The notes beneath the pieces were generated by a model. It was not told the origin of the DNA and ran no database searches. It saw only the letters and a list, made by a program, of their open reading frames with translations. 64,000 nucleotides of DNA from Chaetomium olivaceum (lineage: Eukaryota > Ascomycota > Sordariomycetes > Sordariales > Chaetomiaceae), in the NCBI GenBank assembly GCA_039881045.1, contig JAYWVB010000003.1, positions 496,001 through 560,000 of the forward strand. The letters are read 5' to 3'. Within the stretch, counting starts at the first letter, position 1, and each line of letters opens with the position of its first letter. Made by a program: the position numbers and the translations under genes. Positions 54,486 to 64,000 of the stretch are shown here, piece by piece.

Positions 54486-57170
54486 ATGACCGGAATCTCT
54501 GGCCTAATTTTCCGCCGAGCAGCCCTTCCCTTCATTAGGAACATTGCCTGCCGTGCAAACCACGCAAATGTGCACACCCTCGGATTGAGTGCCACTGTAC
54601 ATCCGCGCTCGATGTTCTCCAAGGCAATGGAGGCCAACAAGGCCGCTCCGGCCAAACAGCAGCAGCTTGCCAAGCAGCTGTTCCCCTCCAGCAGCCCATC
54701 GCCCGCGCCGGGGAAGCGCGTCGAGAACACCATTGACAACATGTTCACCAACAGACCGCACGCGCCGGCCGTCAATGGCCCATCGAAATACGCCACAACC
54801 AAGAAACCGCTGCAAAGTCATCCGCTAAACGTCCCCCCGCCCGGCCCCCGCAACGCCAACAGCAAGTCACTCGCATCGCTTTACCAAAGATCAGACTCGT
54901 TCAAAGATGAGCTCGACGCAGTCGATCTCCGAGACAGTACCCCTCAATACCTAAGGAATACTGCACAAACAAACAGCATGGACTCCTCCTTTACCCTGGA
55001 TGAAGCCGACTTTAGTAATGATGAAGATCTCGACCTAGACTTTCAGCCTGCATCTGCCCTCCCTGCAATTTCATCCTATCAGCACCAGGCCACGGCTGAG
55101 AACCGCGACGCCCACCCCCCAGCGAGCCATACAAGCGTGCTTTCCTGGTCACAATCCTCTGATTCACACCTCCAGCTCCCGCCGTCCCGAACCGCCGCAC
55201 CGCCTCCGCAGAATTCCAGCAAGCGGGCCTCACCAGCCGAAGACGACGATCGGGCCTTTGCTGTGACAAAAAAGACAAAACGGGAGCTACCCTGGACCAA
55301 ACAAGCGGCACCAGAGAATGTAAATGTGGAGGGTCGATATGGTGCTGCTGTCGCAACACCAGCTCCTAAGACGAAGAAGGATGCGCCATGGGATACCAGT
55401 GCTAGCGCTGTCAAGGAACAGAAAAAACAGTTGAAAACACAACTCAAAGAATCCGGGAAAGGGGATGCTTCTTTGGACGGCATGCAAGAGACCATCAAGT
55501 CGCACACGGTCAAGGCCAAGGCTTCGGCCATCACGCTCAGCAACGAGCAGCGCCATGTCAAGAGTCTTGTTGTGGATAAGGGCCAAAGCGTCTTCTTCAC
55601 CGGTCCTGCCGGTACCGGCAAGTCGGTGCTCATGCGGGCCATTATTCAGGAACTCAAGAAGAAGCATGCGAAAGACCCGGAGCGGATAGCAGTCACGGCC
55701 TCTACAGGCCTAGCCGCCTGCAATATTGGCGGCATGACCTTGCACAGCTTTTCGGGCATCGGCCTTGGTAAAGAAGACACCAATACGCTGGTAAAGAAGA
55801 TCAGGCGAAATCCCAAGGCCAAGACTCGGTGGCTCAAGACCAAGACCCTCATCATCGATGAAGTCTCCATGGTTGACGGCGAACTTTTTGACAAGCTATC
55901 CCAGATTGGCAGAATCATCCGGAACAATGGACGGCCCTGGGGCGGCATCCAGCTCGTCATCACTGGTGACTTCTTCCAACTTCCGCCTGTCCCGGAGGGC
56001 GGCAAGCAGAGGGAGTCCAAATTCGCGTTCGATGCGGCGACATGGAGCATGTCAATCGACCATACCATTGGGTTGACAGAAGTTTTCCGCCAGCGAGATC
56101 CCGGTACGTCGACTTCCCCAATTGCGCGACCGCAGCTCGCGTTCTAATACCTTTTAGATTTTGCCGGAATGCTTAATGAGATGCGCCTGGGGAAGATCAG
56201 CGATCACACAGTCCAGAGCTTTCAAAGTCTCAAGCGGCCATTGGTTTTTGATGATGGACTCGAGGTGACGGAACTGTGAGTCAAGTCTGCATCACTCATA
56301 ACCACAACGTGCTGACCGCGTCCGTTTAGGTTCCCAACCAGGAACGAAGTAGAGTCCTCAAATCAGAGGCGTTTGAAAGCTCTGAGTGGGAAGTCGTACC
56401 GCTACGATGCTCTAGACGCGGGCGACATCAAAGTCCGAGACAGGCTCTTGGCGAACATGATGGCGCCTCCCACCATCGAGTTGAAGAAGGGCGCTCAGGT
56501 TATGCTGATCAAGAACATGGACGAGACGCTCGTGAACGGTTCGCTGGGGACCGTGGTGGGGTTCGAGTCGGAGACTACTTTCGAAATGAAAGGTGGCGAG
56601 GACGATTTCGATGGGGATTCAGACATGAAGAAGCGAGCCCGGGCGTTCACTAACGCTCTCGCCCAAGCCGCCAAGGGCGGCGACAACACGGAATATCCTG
56701 TGGTAGCCTTCCACGCCGTCGACGGCACGCAGCGACGTATCCTCTGCGTTGCCGAAGATTGGAAGGTGGAGCTTCCGACAGGCGAGGTGCAGGCCTCACG
56801 CAAGCAGCTCCCCTTGATCCTGGCGTGGGCGCTGTCGATCCACAAGGCCCAGGGGCAAACCCTGGAGCGCGTCAAGGTCGATCTCAACAAGGTATTCGAG
56901 AAGGGGCAGGCGTATGTCGCGCTCAGTCGCGCGACGTCCAAGGAGGGCCTCCAGGTGCTCAACTTCCAGAAGTCCAAGGTGATGGCCCACGCCCGCGTGG
57001 TCGAGTTCTACGACAAGCTTTACAGTGTTGAAGTGGCGCTCAAGAAGAAGGCGACAGGGTCGATCGCGAACTATACGATCAAGCAGCCGGCAACCACGGG
57101 TGCCTATTCGCGAAACCCCGTCAGCGTATATGACGAGGACGAAGAGGAGAACATGCATGTGTATGCCTAA
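54486..57170 (+). CDS. PIF1: PIF1-family ATP-dependent DNA helicase
   Basis: 5'-to-3' SF1B helicase acting in telomere, replication-fork and mitochondrial DNA maintenance. Three exons: 54486-56103, 56158-56275 and 56330-57170; introns of 54 and 54 nt, both GT..AG. The frame is intact, 858 residues from the ATG at 54486. Motif I is FFTGPAGTGKS, Ia region TASTGLAACNIGGMTLHSFS, motif II TLIIDEVSMVDG, motif III VITGDFFQLPPV, and the C-terminal motifs are KKGAQVMLIKNMD, LAWALSIHKAQGQTLERV and YVALSRATSKEGLQV. The first 42 residues (MTGISGLIFRRAALPFIRNI) look like a mitochondrial presequence. A second in-frame ATG at 54612 (MFSKAMEANKAAPAKQQ) would give a nuclear form. The N-terminal third is Pro/Ser-rich and disordered. 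Confidence 0.95.
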
Positions 57171-58194
57171 AGAGCAGGTGGTCTGGTGGTGGCGTGGTAG
57201 CATCGTGGCGCAGAGTTATTGGGGATTGCATCAGATGGTGTAGCGGGTATTGTAATTGGCGTCGGGGAGGCACAAGGCGGTCGATCTTTTAGAGTCATTA
57301 TTTTCCTTCTTTGAGTTACATTGGGATGGCGACAGGCAGGCAGCGTTACCCTACTCAATGGTATAGTATGGATGGGGGAGGGAGGGCCGATGGGAGAAAG
57401 GCGAGAAAAGCAAGCTTGGGAGTCCTTCTAGCATGGAAGTTACCCAGATCCATTCCAGTTTTATGTGTTTATCTAGATGTATGAGTAGAGGCATATGCTC
57501 CCAGGATTGGGAGCCAATCAGTGAGGTTCTACACTGGTATGTGAACCGACAAAAGCGAGATGGTGTTTGCCTGTAAAAGTTCTGTGTCTGCTCAGAAGGG
57601 TCTAGAACTGGTAACTTCGAGGACAAGAAACCGCATCCTTTGAATAAAAATGAAGACCAGAAGCTGTCGCTCTTACTGGGAGGGCGAAAACGTGAATGCC
57701 GAGTGATCATTATGTAAATGATTGGCCTGCTTTTGTAGTAACCGGACGCAAGGATCTGGTTCGCAGACTCTGACCTTCCGTCGTCGTATTGTAGGTTGTT
57801 GTGTTGGTGATGCCCGGCCTTGTTAGGTATAAGGTATGTACAAGGCTCTTCTCTCGCCGCAATGAAAACGCGGCCCTTGTATTTCCTAGCATTCTAACCA
57901 CTCCCTCGTCCTTACCCGTAACCCCTAGCCCAGCAAAGCACATACAAGAATAAAATATTCTTTACCCAAAGAAAGGATAGCCTCTGATTACCCTACCATT
58001 TTCTTATCTACCACCATAGTCGATCACTTACTATAGACAGTACTAAATTGCTAGTTCTATCGATAGCGGGTTACTTCCCTAAGTAGTTTTATAGATAGAT
58101 AGATGTGTAGTTTGGGGCTAGGTTGTTTGGGAATAAGTCATTCTAATCCCCGCATCCAGTCCCACGGCACCGGAACGCCGAGGCCTTTATTTAG
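57171..58194. other. Intergenic region, no gene seen
   Basis: Holds the PIF1 3'UTR. A T/A-rich stretch with short GATA runs lies at about 57940-58120. Frames are short and unsupported. Confidence 0.4.
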
Positions 58195-58436
58195 CGGGCT
58201 GGACGGAGACTCCAAGCTGACCAGGAAGCTGCAGTAGATCGGGCCGAGGAAGCCAGAGCGCAGGTGACCGAGTTTGCGGCGCAGATAAGAGCGCCGGAGC
58301 GCCAGAATGCGCTGCCAACCATCAATCAGTTTTCCAACATGTCACAGATGGCGGATACGTCTCACTTCCGACAGCTCGTGCAGGTTCGGGGGGCAGAATT
58401 CGCGAATCAGGAAACCAATCGCGCTCGCTCATCTTG
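58195..58436 (+). other. Orphan coding-like fragment after a splice-acceptor-like TTTAG
   Basis: An 80-codon open frame that begins directly after TTTAG (58190-58194) and ends at TGA (58434-58436). The translation starts RAGRRLQADQEAAVDRAEEA and continues with an Ala/Glu/Gln-rich helical pattern, then NQFSNMSQMADTSHFRQLV. It has no ATG before its middle. Base composition is much higher in GC than its flanks. It could be the last exon of a lost or undetected gene, or a fragment of a mobile element. I do not recognise the family. Confidence 0.35.
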
Positions 58437-58797
58437 AACGCCCAGCCATTGTGAAAAGGTGGTAGTAACGATGTGGTGAAACTTTAGTGGCGAATCATGA
58501 TGGAAGCTATCGAGGTTGAGGAGGAAGAAGAGGCGTTCGACAATGGAGGGTGCTGATATATATGCCTGCGATTTGAATGTAGGTAGATTACTTTGTACCT
58601 TAGTATATGTATAAACTTCTCCCTTGCACCCAGCTGCTTACATGGCGCATGGCATCGTCGGGGGTGAGAAGCCGGTCGGGGGGCGGTTTCTTGGCTTGGC
58701 CACGCCATCTGTCTTTTTCTCCCTATTCTCATAGCACTTTCTCGATTTGGACTTTTTCACATTGTTACAAATTCTTCAATTCCATCAACTAAGGTAC

Positions 58798-61154
58798 TTA
58801 CGGCTCTAATCCGACACTATCCGGACAGGTTACTCCTCTCATCAGGCCGTCAAAGAAGGCCATGTCAACGCCCTGGAACGGCCAGTCATTGATTCCGGCT
58901 GCAATCGGAGGAAGCGCTGCATGATTCCGCAGAATCATAGTATCATAGTTGGAACTGGGACATTGCATCACTGACTGTCCATACCAGGGCGCCTGTAACT
59001 GGGGGCTTGGACAATGACCAACGGACAGGTCATCCGAAAGTGATACACGAGACAAAGATGTAGAGGATTCGCCAGATGTTCCCGGTGGCTCTCTCTGCAC
59101 TGCCTCGGCCTGCGGCGTCTGGTGTGGCTGAGATACGGCGTTCCCGACTGACAGTTCTCGGGAGATTGGACCTTGACGGGAGATCTTGATGACTCCAAGG
59201 TACGGAATACTCAGTTGCAGGGCTTCCCCTTCACTCCTACTTTCGTCCCCTCCTTCTACGCTGTCGGTATTGTAGCTGTTTCCATCAGCGGCGTCGGCCT
59301 CAATCTCGAGCAGGCGTCGGATCAGCTGGGCACTCTTTTCACTAATCACGTCGTCGCCAATGTTCATGGCCCGCGTCACATCCATGCGCTCCAAAACCTG
59401 CTCAAGCATGGCACGGTCGCTGAGGCGCTGGTGAGCCAGGATGTTGGTGGCTTCTTCGGTGGTGATGGGCGTCGAAATGAGCGAGCAGTAGGGTCATGGC
59501 GGCTAGGAGGGCAAAAAAGTCGACAGGCCGCGAGCACGACGACATGGGGTTGAAGCTCCGGTGAGCTATGAAGCGCGTCATGATTTCCCGGCTCGAGTTG
59601 ACCGACGTGATCTTGGAGTACTCGTGCACCGAGTTCTCGCCAATCCGCATCATGTATGGCAGGTGGAGCTGGATCACCAGGCCATGGTAGTAAACGTGAG
59701 CTGCCAGGCGTAACGTCTCAAGCAGGGTGTCGGGCGATCCCGGTGAGGTTGTGGAAATTTGGAGCGCGCCAAAAACTGGCTGGCATGCTCCTCGACACGG
59801 CAAGGAGCTCGGCGTCGATGGATTGTGTTGTCGATATCTGGCTCGGGGGAAACGGGCTCTCGTTGCGTTCCAAAATGCGGGACGAAATGGCCGTTAGGAG
59901 TCGTTCGAACTTGCCCAGCGGCGGTTGATGCTGGAGGGCGGACACGGCGCCCATGGTCTTGTCCGACGTGCCCTGAGGTAGATTGAGGAGCAGGCTGAGA
60001 TAGCGGTCCATGTACACGATCCGAAACCAGATGAACTCGGGATCGGCATCCAGCTCCGGGTCGACGCGCTTGACCAGCGGGACCGGAGAGCGATGAAGGC
60101 CCTGGGCGACCGTCATTGCCCTGCGGTAGACAGCCCAGGCCCACGGCAGATTGCCACAGTTGACTTCGTACGCACCCTCCAGCAGGATGCAGATCAGACA
60201 CTCGAGAGAGCCATGCATCGCTTTCTTAGTGGTCACCCACGTCCTGGCAGCCGTCACCAAGCGGCGTGCGAGTATGCTGTGCGGTTCCGAGAGACCCTCG
60301 GCTTTTTCTCCCGACGGACTCTGCAAGGTGATCGCAAAAGTCAGCATCAGCCTGGCCAGCATGACTGGATGCATGCCGGGACGAAAACGCGGAAGCTCGG
60401 CTGAGCGGTACGGTGCGGCAAGCGCCTCCAGAGTCAGCCTGCTATGCGGCTGTGTGTTCGTGAGGTGGGTGTAACGCGAGGGCCGGAGGCTCTCCCCCAG
60501 CAGGATCCTGACATCAGCTTCGGGTGGGAGAGCAGCCGTCAGATGGTGGAGGGCGGTTTTAGTCTCGGCCTGATCCGATAACCCCGGGCAGTCGACCGAT
60601 ACATCTTGCGAGTCCGGCGTGAGGAGGATGGATTCGGAGTGGTCCCTTTCAGCCCCTAGTAATGACAATTCAGAAACAACTCTCGCGGGGAAGTGGTTTG
60701 TGTTGCTTTGTACTTCTGGAGAAGTGTGGAAGGACTCGTAAGAGCTAGGCCTCGTAGCATCAGAGGTCCCCAGCGGTATTCGCCCCCGGCCCGGCTCGCT
60801 TTCATCACTCTTATCGCGCTCATCATGCCTGCTCGCAAGGAAATCTTTCATGAGGTTCTCGACCCGGGCAATGCGCTGGCTAAGACGCTGGTTGTCTTTC
60901 TTAGCCGGAGACGGAGACAGGTCTCCCGGCAGCTCCTGGGGCACGCAGGGCACACGACGATGCTGGCAGCCGATGCAGGTGGCATCTCCCGGCGACGCCA
61001 GCATGCAGCGGATCTTGCGGCGCTTGCACTCCCAGCAAGACATCGTCCCCTTGCGCACCTTTCTCCGCCTCTGGCTTGCTGAGAGATCCATTCCTTGGCC
61101 GGGCGACGATTCGGATACCGCAGCGGCTGGTTCTTCGTTGCGGGGGTCATCCAT
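58798..61154 (-). CDS. Zn(II)2Cys6 transcription factor with fungal-specific TF domain, with two frameshifts
   Basis: Gal4-type DNA-binding regulator. The ATG at 61154 (MDDPRNEEPAAAVSESS) is the first Met before the zinc cluster. The binuclear cluster is CWECKRRKIRCMLASPGDAT then CIGCQHRRVPC (six Cys, with a C-x2-C-x6-C half on each side). A short coiled coil follows (RLSQRIARVENLMKDFLASR), then the middle homology region with ARRLVTAARTWVTTKKAMHG, EGAYEVNCGNLPWAWAVYRR and FRIVYMDRYLSLLLNLPQG. Frame breaks near 59736-59743 (one base too many, between NFHNLTG and SPDTLLETLRL) and near 59465-59470 (one C too many, before ITTEEATNILAHQRLSDRAM). Corrected length is 784 residues. It is divergent from the MFS gene across 466 bp and is a candidate regulator of that gene. 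Confidence 0.85.
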
Positions 61155-61620
61155 GGGGTGTGGGATCACTGAGATGACCGAAGGTGTGCGTGGTAATCCT
61201 GTTTGCCACGGCGGAGAAGTCGCAAGTTTGACGGAGCCGAGAATGACAAGAATGGAATATGGTTGGGGTGATAGCTTGGTAGGTAGGCGGTTCATTTATC
61301 TCCGCCGCGGTCGAAGGCGTTTCTCCGCCGCGGCGCACATTTGTCAGCTTCGGGAACAAAGAGTGATAAGAGTGTAACAGGGTGACAAGCCGTATTAGTT
61401 TCCTTCAGCCGAACAATTCTCCGTGGCGGTTGAGAAATGCCGCAGTGCACGCGTTTGGCCATGAAAAACCATAAGATACTTGAGGAAACTGATGGACTGT
61501 CGCGTCTTGTCCGTGTACCATCAGGGCTCAGGTTGCAGTTCCGCAGCGACCCGACTACATGCAACATAGCGCATAGCCACGTTCTGACCTTCATGTTTTC
61601 ACTGCTGCGTTGATACGAGT
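61155..61620. promoter_or_regulatory. Shared promoter region of the Zn2Cys6 regulator and MFS transporter
   Basis: 466 bp between divergent starts. Zn2Cys6 proteins usually bind paired CGG/CCG triplets; several CGG and CCG triplets occur here, but I cannot single out a site. Function is inferred from layout. Confidence 0.45.
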
Positions 61621-62969
61621 ATGGCGTCCCCTACCGCTCAGAACAGCCCGTCCAACCTGGACGAAGCGGCTCCTGTCAACCACGACAGCGAGACAGGAGA
61701 AGGTACAGCCAGTCCGATCCTGAGCAGCCGACCGAGCCTTCAGGCTCCCCCGAGAAAGGCGCCGGTGCTTCACCGGGTCCGCCTCCCAACGGCGGCCTCA
61801 TCGCCTGGCTCCAAGTCGTCGCCGGCTTCTTCATCTTCTTCAATACATGGGGCATTCTCAGTACTTTCCCCGTATTTCAGACCTACTATGAGTCCGGCGA
61901 GCTGTTTGAGGCATCGTCGGCCAACATCTCTTGGATCGGCTCCATCCAATGCTTCCTTCTCCAGTTCACCGGCCTCATCTCGGGGCCGGTTTATGACCAG
62001 GGCTACCTCCGCCTCCTCCTGGCCTCCGGTAGCTTTATGATCGTCTTTGGTCTCATGATGCTCTCGCTGTGCACCGAGTACTGGCAGGCATTGCTTTCCC
62101 AGGCCTTTTGCGTTGGAATCGGTGGCGGCCTGCTCTTTGTGCCTACCGTGTCGCTGATCCCGACCTGGTTCAGCACTCGGATCGGCCTCGCCGTCGGCAT
62201 CGCATCGTCCGGCTCGTCCCTCGGCGGCGTCATTTACCCCATCGTTCTCTCCCGCCTCATCACGCAGGTCGGCTTCTCGTGGGCCGTACGAGCCATCGCC
62301 TTTATCACCCTTTCCACATTCATCTTGCCCCTGGTCGTATTCAAGATCCGCGTGCGCGTCCCCAAGCCGCGGGCCATGGTGGACTGGTCCGCCTTTACCG
62401 ACGCGCCCTTCATCATCTTCACGCTGGCCCTGCTCGTCATCTTTATCGGCCAAACCGTGCTCCTCTTTTACATCTCCTTCTACCCGGAGAACCGCGATTT
62501 CACGGACACGTCGCTGGCTTTCTACATCGCCGCCATTTTCAACGCCGGCTCAACTCTCGGCCGGATCCTCCCCAACGCGGTGTCCGACCGCATCGGCGTC
62601 TTCAACACCATGGCGCCGCTCACCATGCTTATGGGCGTCGCCGTGTTTTGCCTTCTCGCCGTGCACAACGCGCCCGGTATCGTTGTCATGGCCGTCGTTA
62701 CCGGCTTTCTCAGCGGCGTCGTCATCGCTCTGCCGCCGGTCTGCTTCCGCGTGCTTACCGCGAACAAGGCCATGATCGGCACCCGCGTCGGACAGGGCTT
62801 TGCGATTGCCGGCTTTGGCCTGTTGCTCGCTGGGCCAAGTGGCGGGACCATTCTAGGCACGGTCGAGCCATTGAACTGGACCGGCCTGTGGGTGTATGCG
62901 GGAGTCACGGTCTGCGCCGGTTCCCTGATCTTGTTTGGCCTCCGGTTTTCAAAGTCTGGGTTACCTTAG
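61621..62969 (+). CDS. MFS transporter, monocarboxylate-transporter type, with one frameshift near the N-terminus
   Basis: Starts MASPTAQNSPSNLDEAAPVN. The first frame is a disordered, hydrophilic N-terminus. The correct frame then shifts: a base appears to be missing in or before the C5 run at 61747-61751, and the transporter reads on as SPEKGAGASPGPPPNGGLIA. Twelve membrane helices follow, with the usual fungal MCT features: GGLIAWLQVVAGFFIFFNTW in helix 1, FCVGIGGGLLFVPTVSLI in helix 4, WFSTRIGLAVGIASSGSSLG in helix 5, and a short cytosolic loop FKIRVRVPKPRAMVDW. The C-terminus is GLWVYAGVTVCAGSLILFGL. The total is 449 residues when corrected. Likely substrates are monocarboxylates or small organic acids at the plasma membrane, but many such proteins have other cargo. 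The shift is in the disordered part, so its exact site is uncertain. Confidence 0.85.
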
Positions 62970-62995
62970 TCATAAAAGTCAAGTGTTGACGGAAT

Positions 62996-64000
62996 CCGCA
63001 CGCATATTATTTATTATTATTCATACTCCGCTGTGCCTTAAGGCGTGCCGGACCCTCAGCTATTTACTGTACAGGAAAACCGCGCCCTCACAGGCCGGAT
63101 GAAAAACCCATACCAATCTTCAAGGAAAGTACACGTGTGTGAGCCTGCGAATACAAAGAGAGGAGGCCCCCTGGCCTCCGAAGGAGGGGCGTGTTAGGCC
63201 GCCGCTTCCAGCTCGAGCCTCCTAGCCAAACTGTACATCGGCAGCCTTCCTGAGTCCATCAGCCATCCCAGGACCCTCCTCGTGAGCCGTGCTGTTGCAG
63301 GATCAATACCGTGCAGAACAGAGTAAAAGTCCCGTCGCGTTCGAATTCCAGCTCTCTCCCATCTTCGAGTCAGCGGTGGGGCCAAACACCACACTACCAG
63401 GTGCTCGGCTGTCTCCCGTCCTTCGCCGCACTGGCAGGCGGGCGTTAGGATCTCTGGGACTCCTCGTGTAAACAGAAAGTCCCGTAGGCCTATTGCCCCC
63501 GTTCGGATCTGGACCAGCAAGAACTCCTCGCCTTGGTGAGACCGTCGTGCCGTCTTAGGGTTTCCTCTCGGAATAGCGTCTCTCGCTGATGGTCAAAGTC
63601 GTCCGCTGGTCTGATGATTGCTCTACCGTCCCGTTCCTTTAGCCACCTCGCTCTCCAGGCTTCCTCCGCTACCCTGTTTGTATCTACAGCTCCCCCCCCC
63701 AGCGCGCAATCGTGCTTGCGGCGTTCTCCACTGCCGTGGGCTCCCGCAGTCCCACTGTTCGCGGCCGGCCCCTGCCGCCGTACCCCGACCGGAGTCTCTG
63801 CTGTATCTTGCGACAGGCGGTAAGAACGACGCTCCCTGCGGTCTTCTTGTCGCCCTGGCCGTCGTCTAAGTCGGTTCGCTGGAGCCTGGTTTCAAAGTCC
63901 GCAAGTCGCCTGTTGAGGTATAGGTCCAACGGTGGCACCCACGCCTCCGTTTCAAGGTTGCGGATGGGAGTGTGCTTGAAGGCTCCCGTCACAATCCGCA
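62996..64000 (-). mobile_element. LINE (Tad-like non-LTR retrotransposon), 3' part, continues beyond window
   Basis: The minus strand encodes the C-terminal part of a reverse-transcriptase polyprotein. It reads GAFKHTPIRNLETEAWVPPL near the right edge, LYLNRRLADFETRLQ, then an IRTGAIGLRDFLFTRG segment, the zinc-binding CQCGEGRETAEHLVVWC, and VLGWLMDSGRLPMYSLARRL before the stop at 63194. The frame changes several times between 63530 and 63690, so it is degenerate. The 3'UTR (62996-63193) and a TTA/ATT-rich tail (about 63006-63022) are shared with the short copy at 8810-9213. The 5' part lies outside the window. Confidence 0.85.

Noticed and set aside
1..64000. tRNA, 5S rRNA and CRISPR arrays
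   Set aside because: Looked for tRNA B-box-like and 5S-like strings by eye and for regularly spaced repeats; none convincing. CRISPR is not expected in a fungus. A covariance-model scan would be needed to exclude tRNAs.

Overview
This window is nuclear DNA of a filamentous ascomycete, most likely a Sordariomycete close to Sordariales. The evidence is short introns (about 50-150 nt) with GT..AG ends and CTAAC/CTGAC branch sites, Neurospora-type Tom22 and Yme1/IAP-1 proteins, fungal-only families (DUF7025/NCU-lid AAA ATPase, DUF7708, DUF6601), a Fot1/pogo transposon, Tad-type LINE fragments and signs compatible with RIP. Family names come from recognising sequences by eye; no search was run.

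Layout. 1-5.4 kb: the 3' end of a CaaX-terminated protein (+), a 5-alpha-steroid-reductase-like enzyme (+) and the mitochondrial i-AAA protease (-). 5.4-9.7 kb: gene-poor, with a foldback hairpin and a 5'-truncated LINE flanked by a 13-bp direct repeat. 9.7-17.8 kb: an accessory block with a DUF7025-AAA ATPase (-), a divergent DUF7708 protein (+), a small tandem/palindromic repeat and an HNH nuclease (-). 17.8-31.5 kb: a broken amidase gene (+), an alpha/beta hydrolase (+), an LRR/F-box-like protein (-), an SDR oxidoreductase (+) and a DUF6601 membrane protein (+). 31.7-37 kb: a NUDIX hydrolase (-) divergent from an NLR-type receptor (serine hydrolase-NACHT-ankyrin, +). 38.5-40.35 kb: a Fot1-like transposon with perfect 47-bp TIRs. 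42-57.2 kb: a conserved block with an ADF-H/PH-like protein (+), Tom22 (-), a Na+/H+ antiporter (-) and the PIF1 helicase (+). 58.8-63 kb: a Zn2Cys6 regulator (-) divergent from an MFS monocarboxylate-type transporter (+). 63-64 kb: the 3' end of a second LINE copy (-).

How genes work together. The i-AAA protease and Tom22 both serve mitochondria, and PIF1 looks dual-targeted to mitochondria and nucleus. The Zn2Cys6/MFS pair is a probable regulator-transporter unit. The AAA/DUF7708/HNH block and the NLR resemble the fungal intracellular-recognition repertoire, but a shared pathway is inference only.

A theme that affects the whole annotation: about fifteen one- or two-base frameshifts interrupt otherwise well-conserved reading frames. 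Many lie in homopolymers or dinucleotide repeats, and some hit genes expected to be essential or conserved (tom22, the Na+/H+ antiporter). Other long genes (iap-1, the 1309-codon ADF-H gene, PIF1) are perfectly open. I read most of these breaks as assembly indels rather than true pseudogenes. The in-frame TAG in the amidase is a substitution and is a better candidate for real decay.
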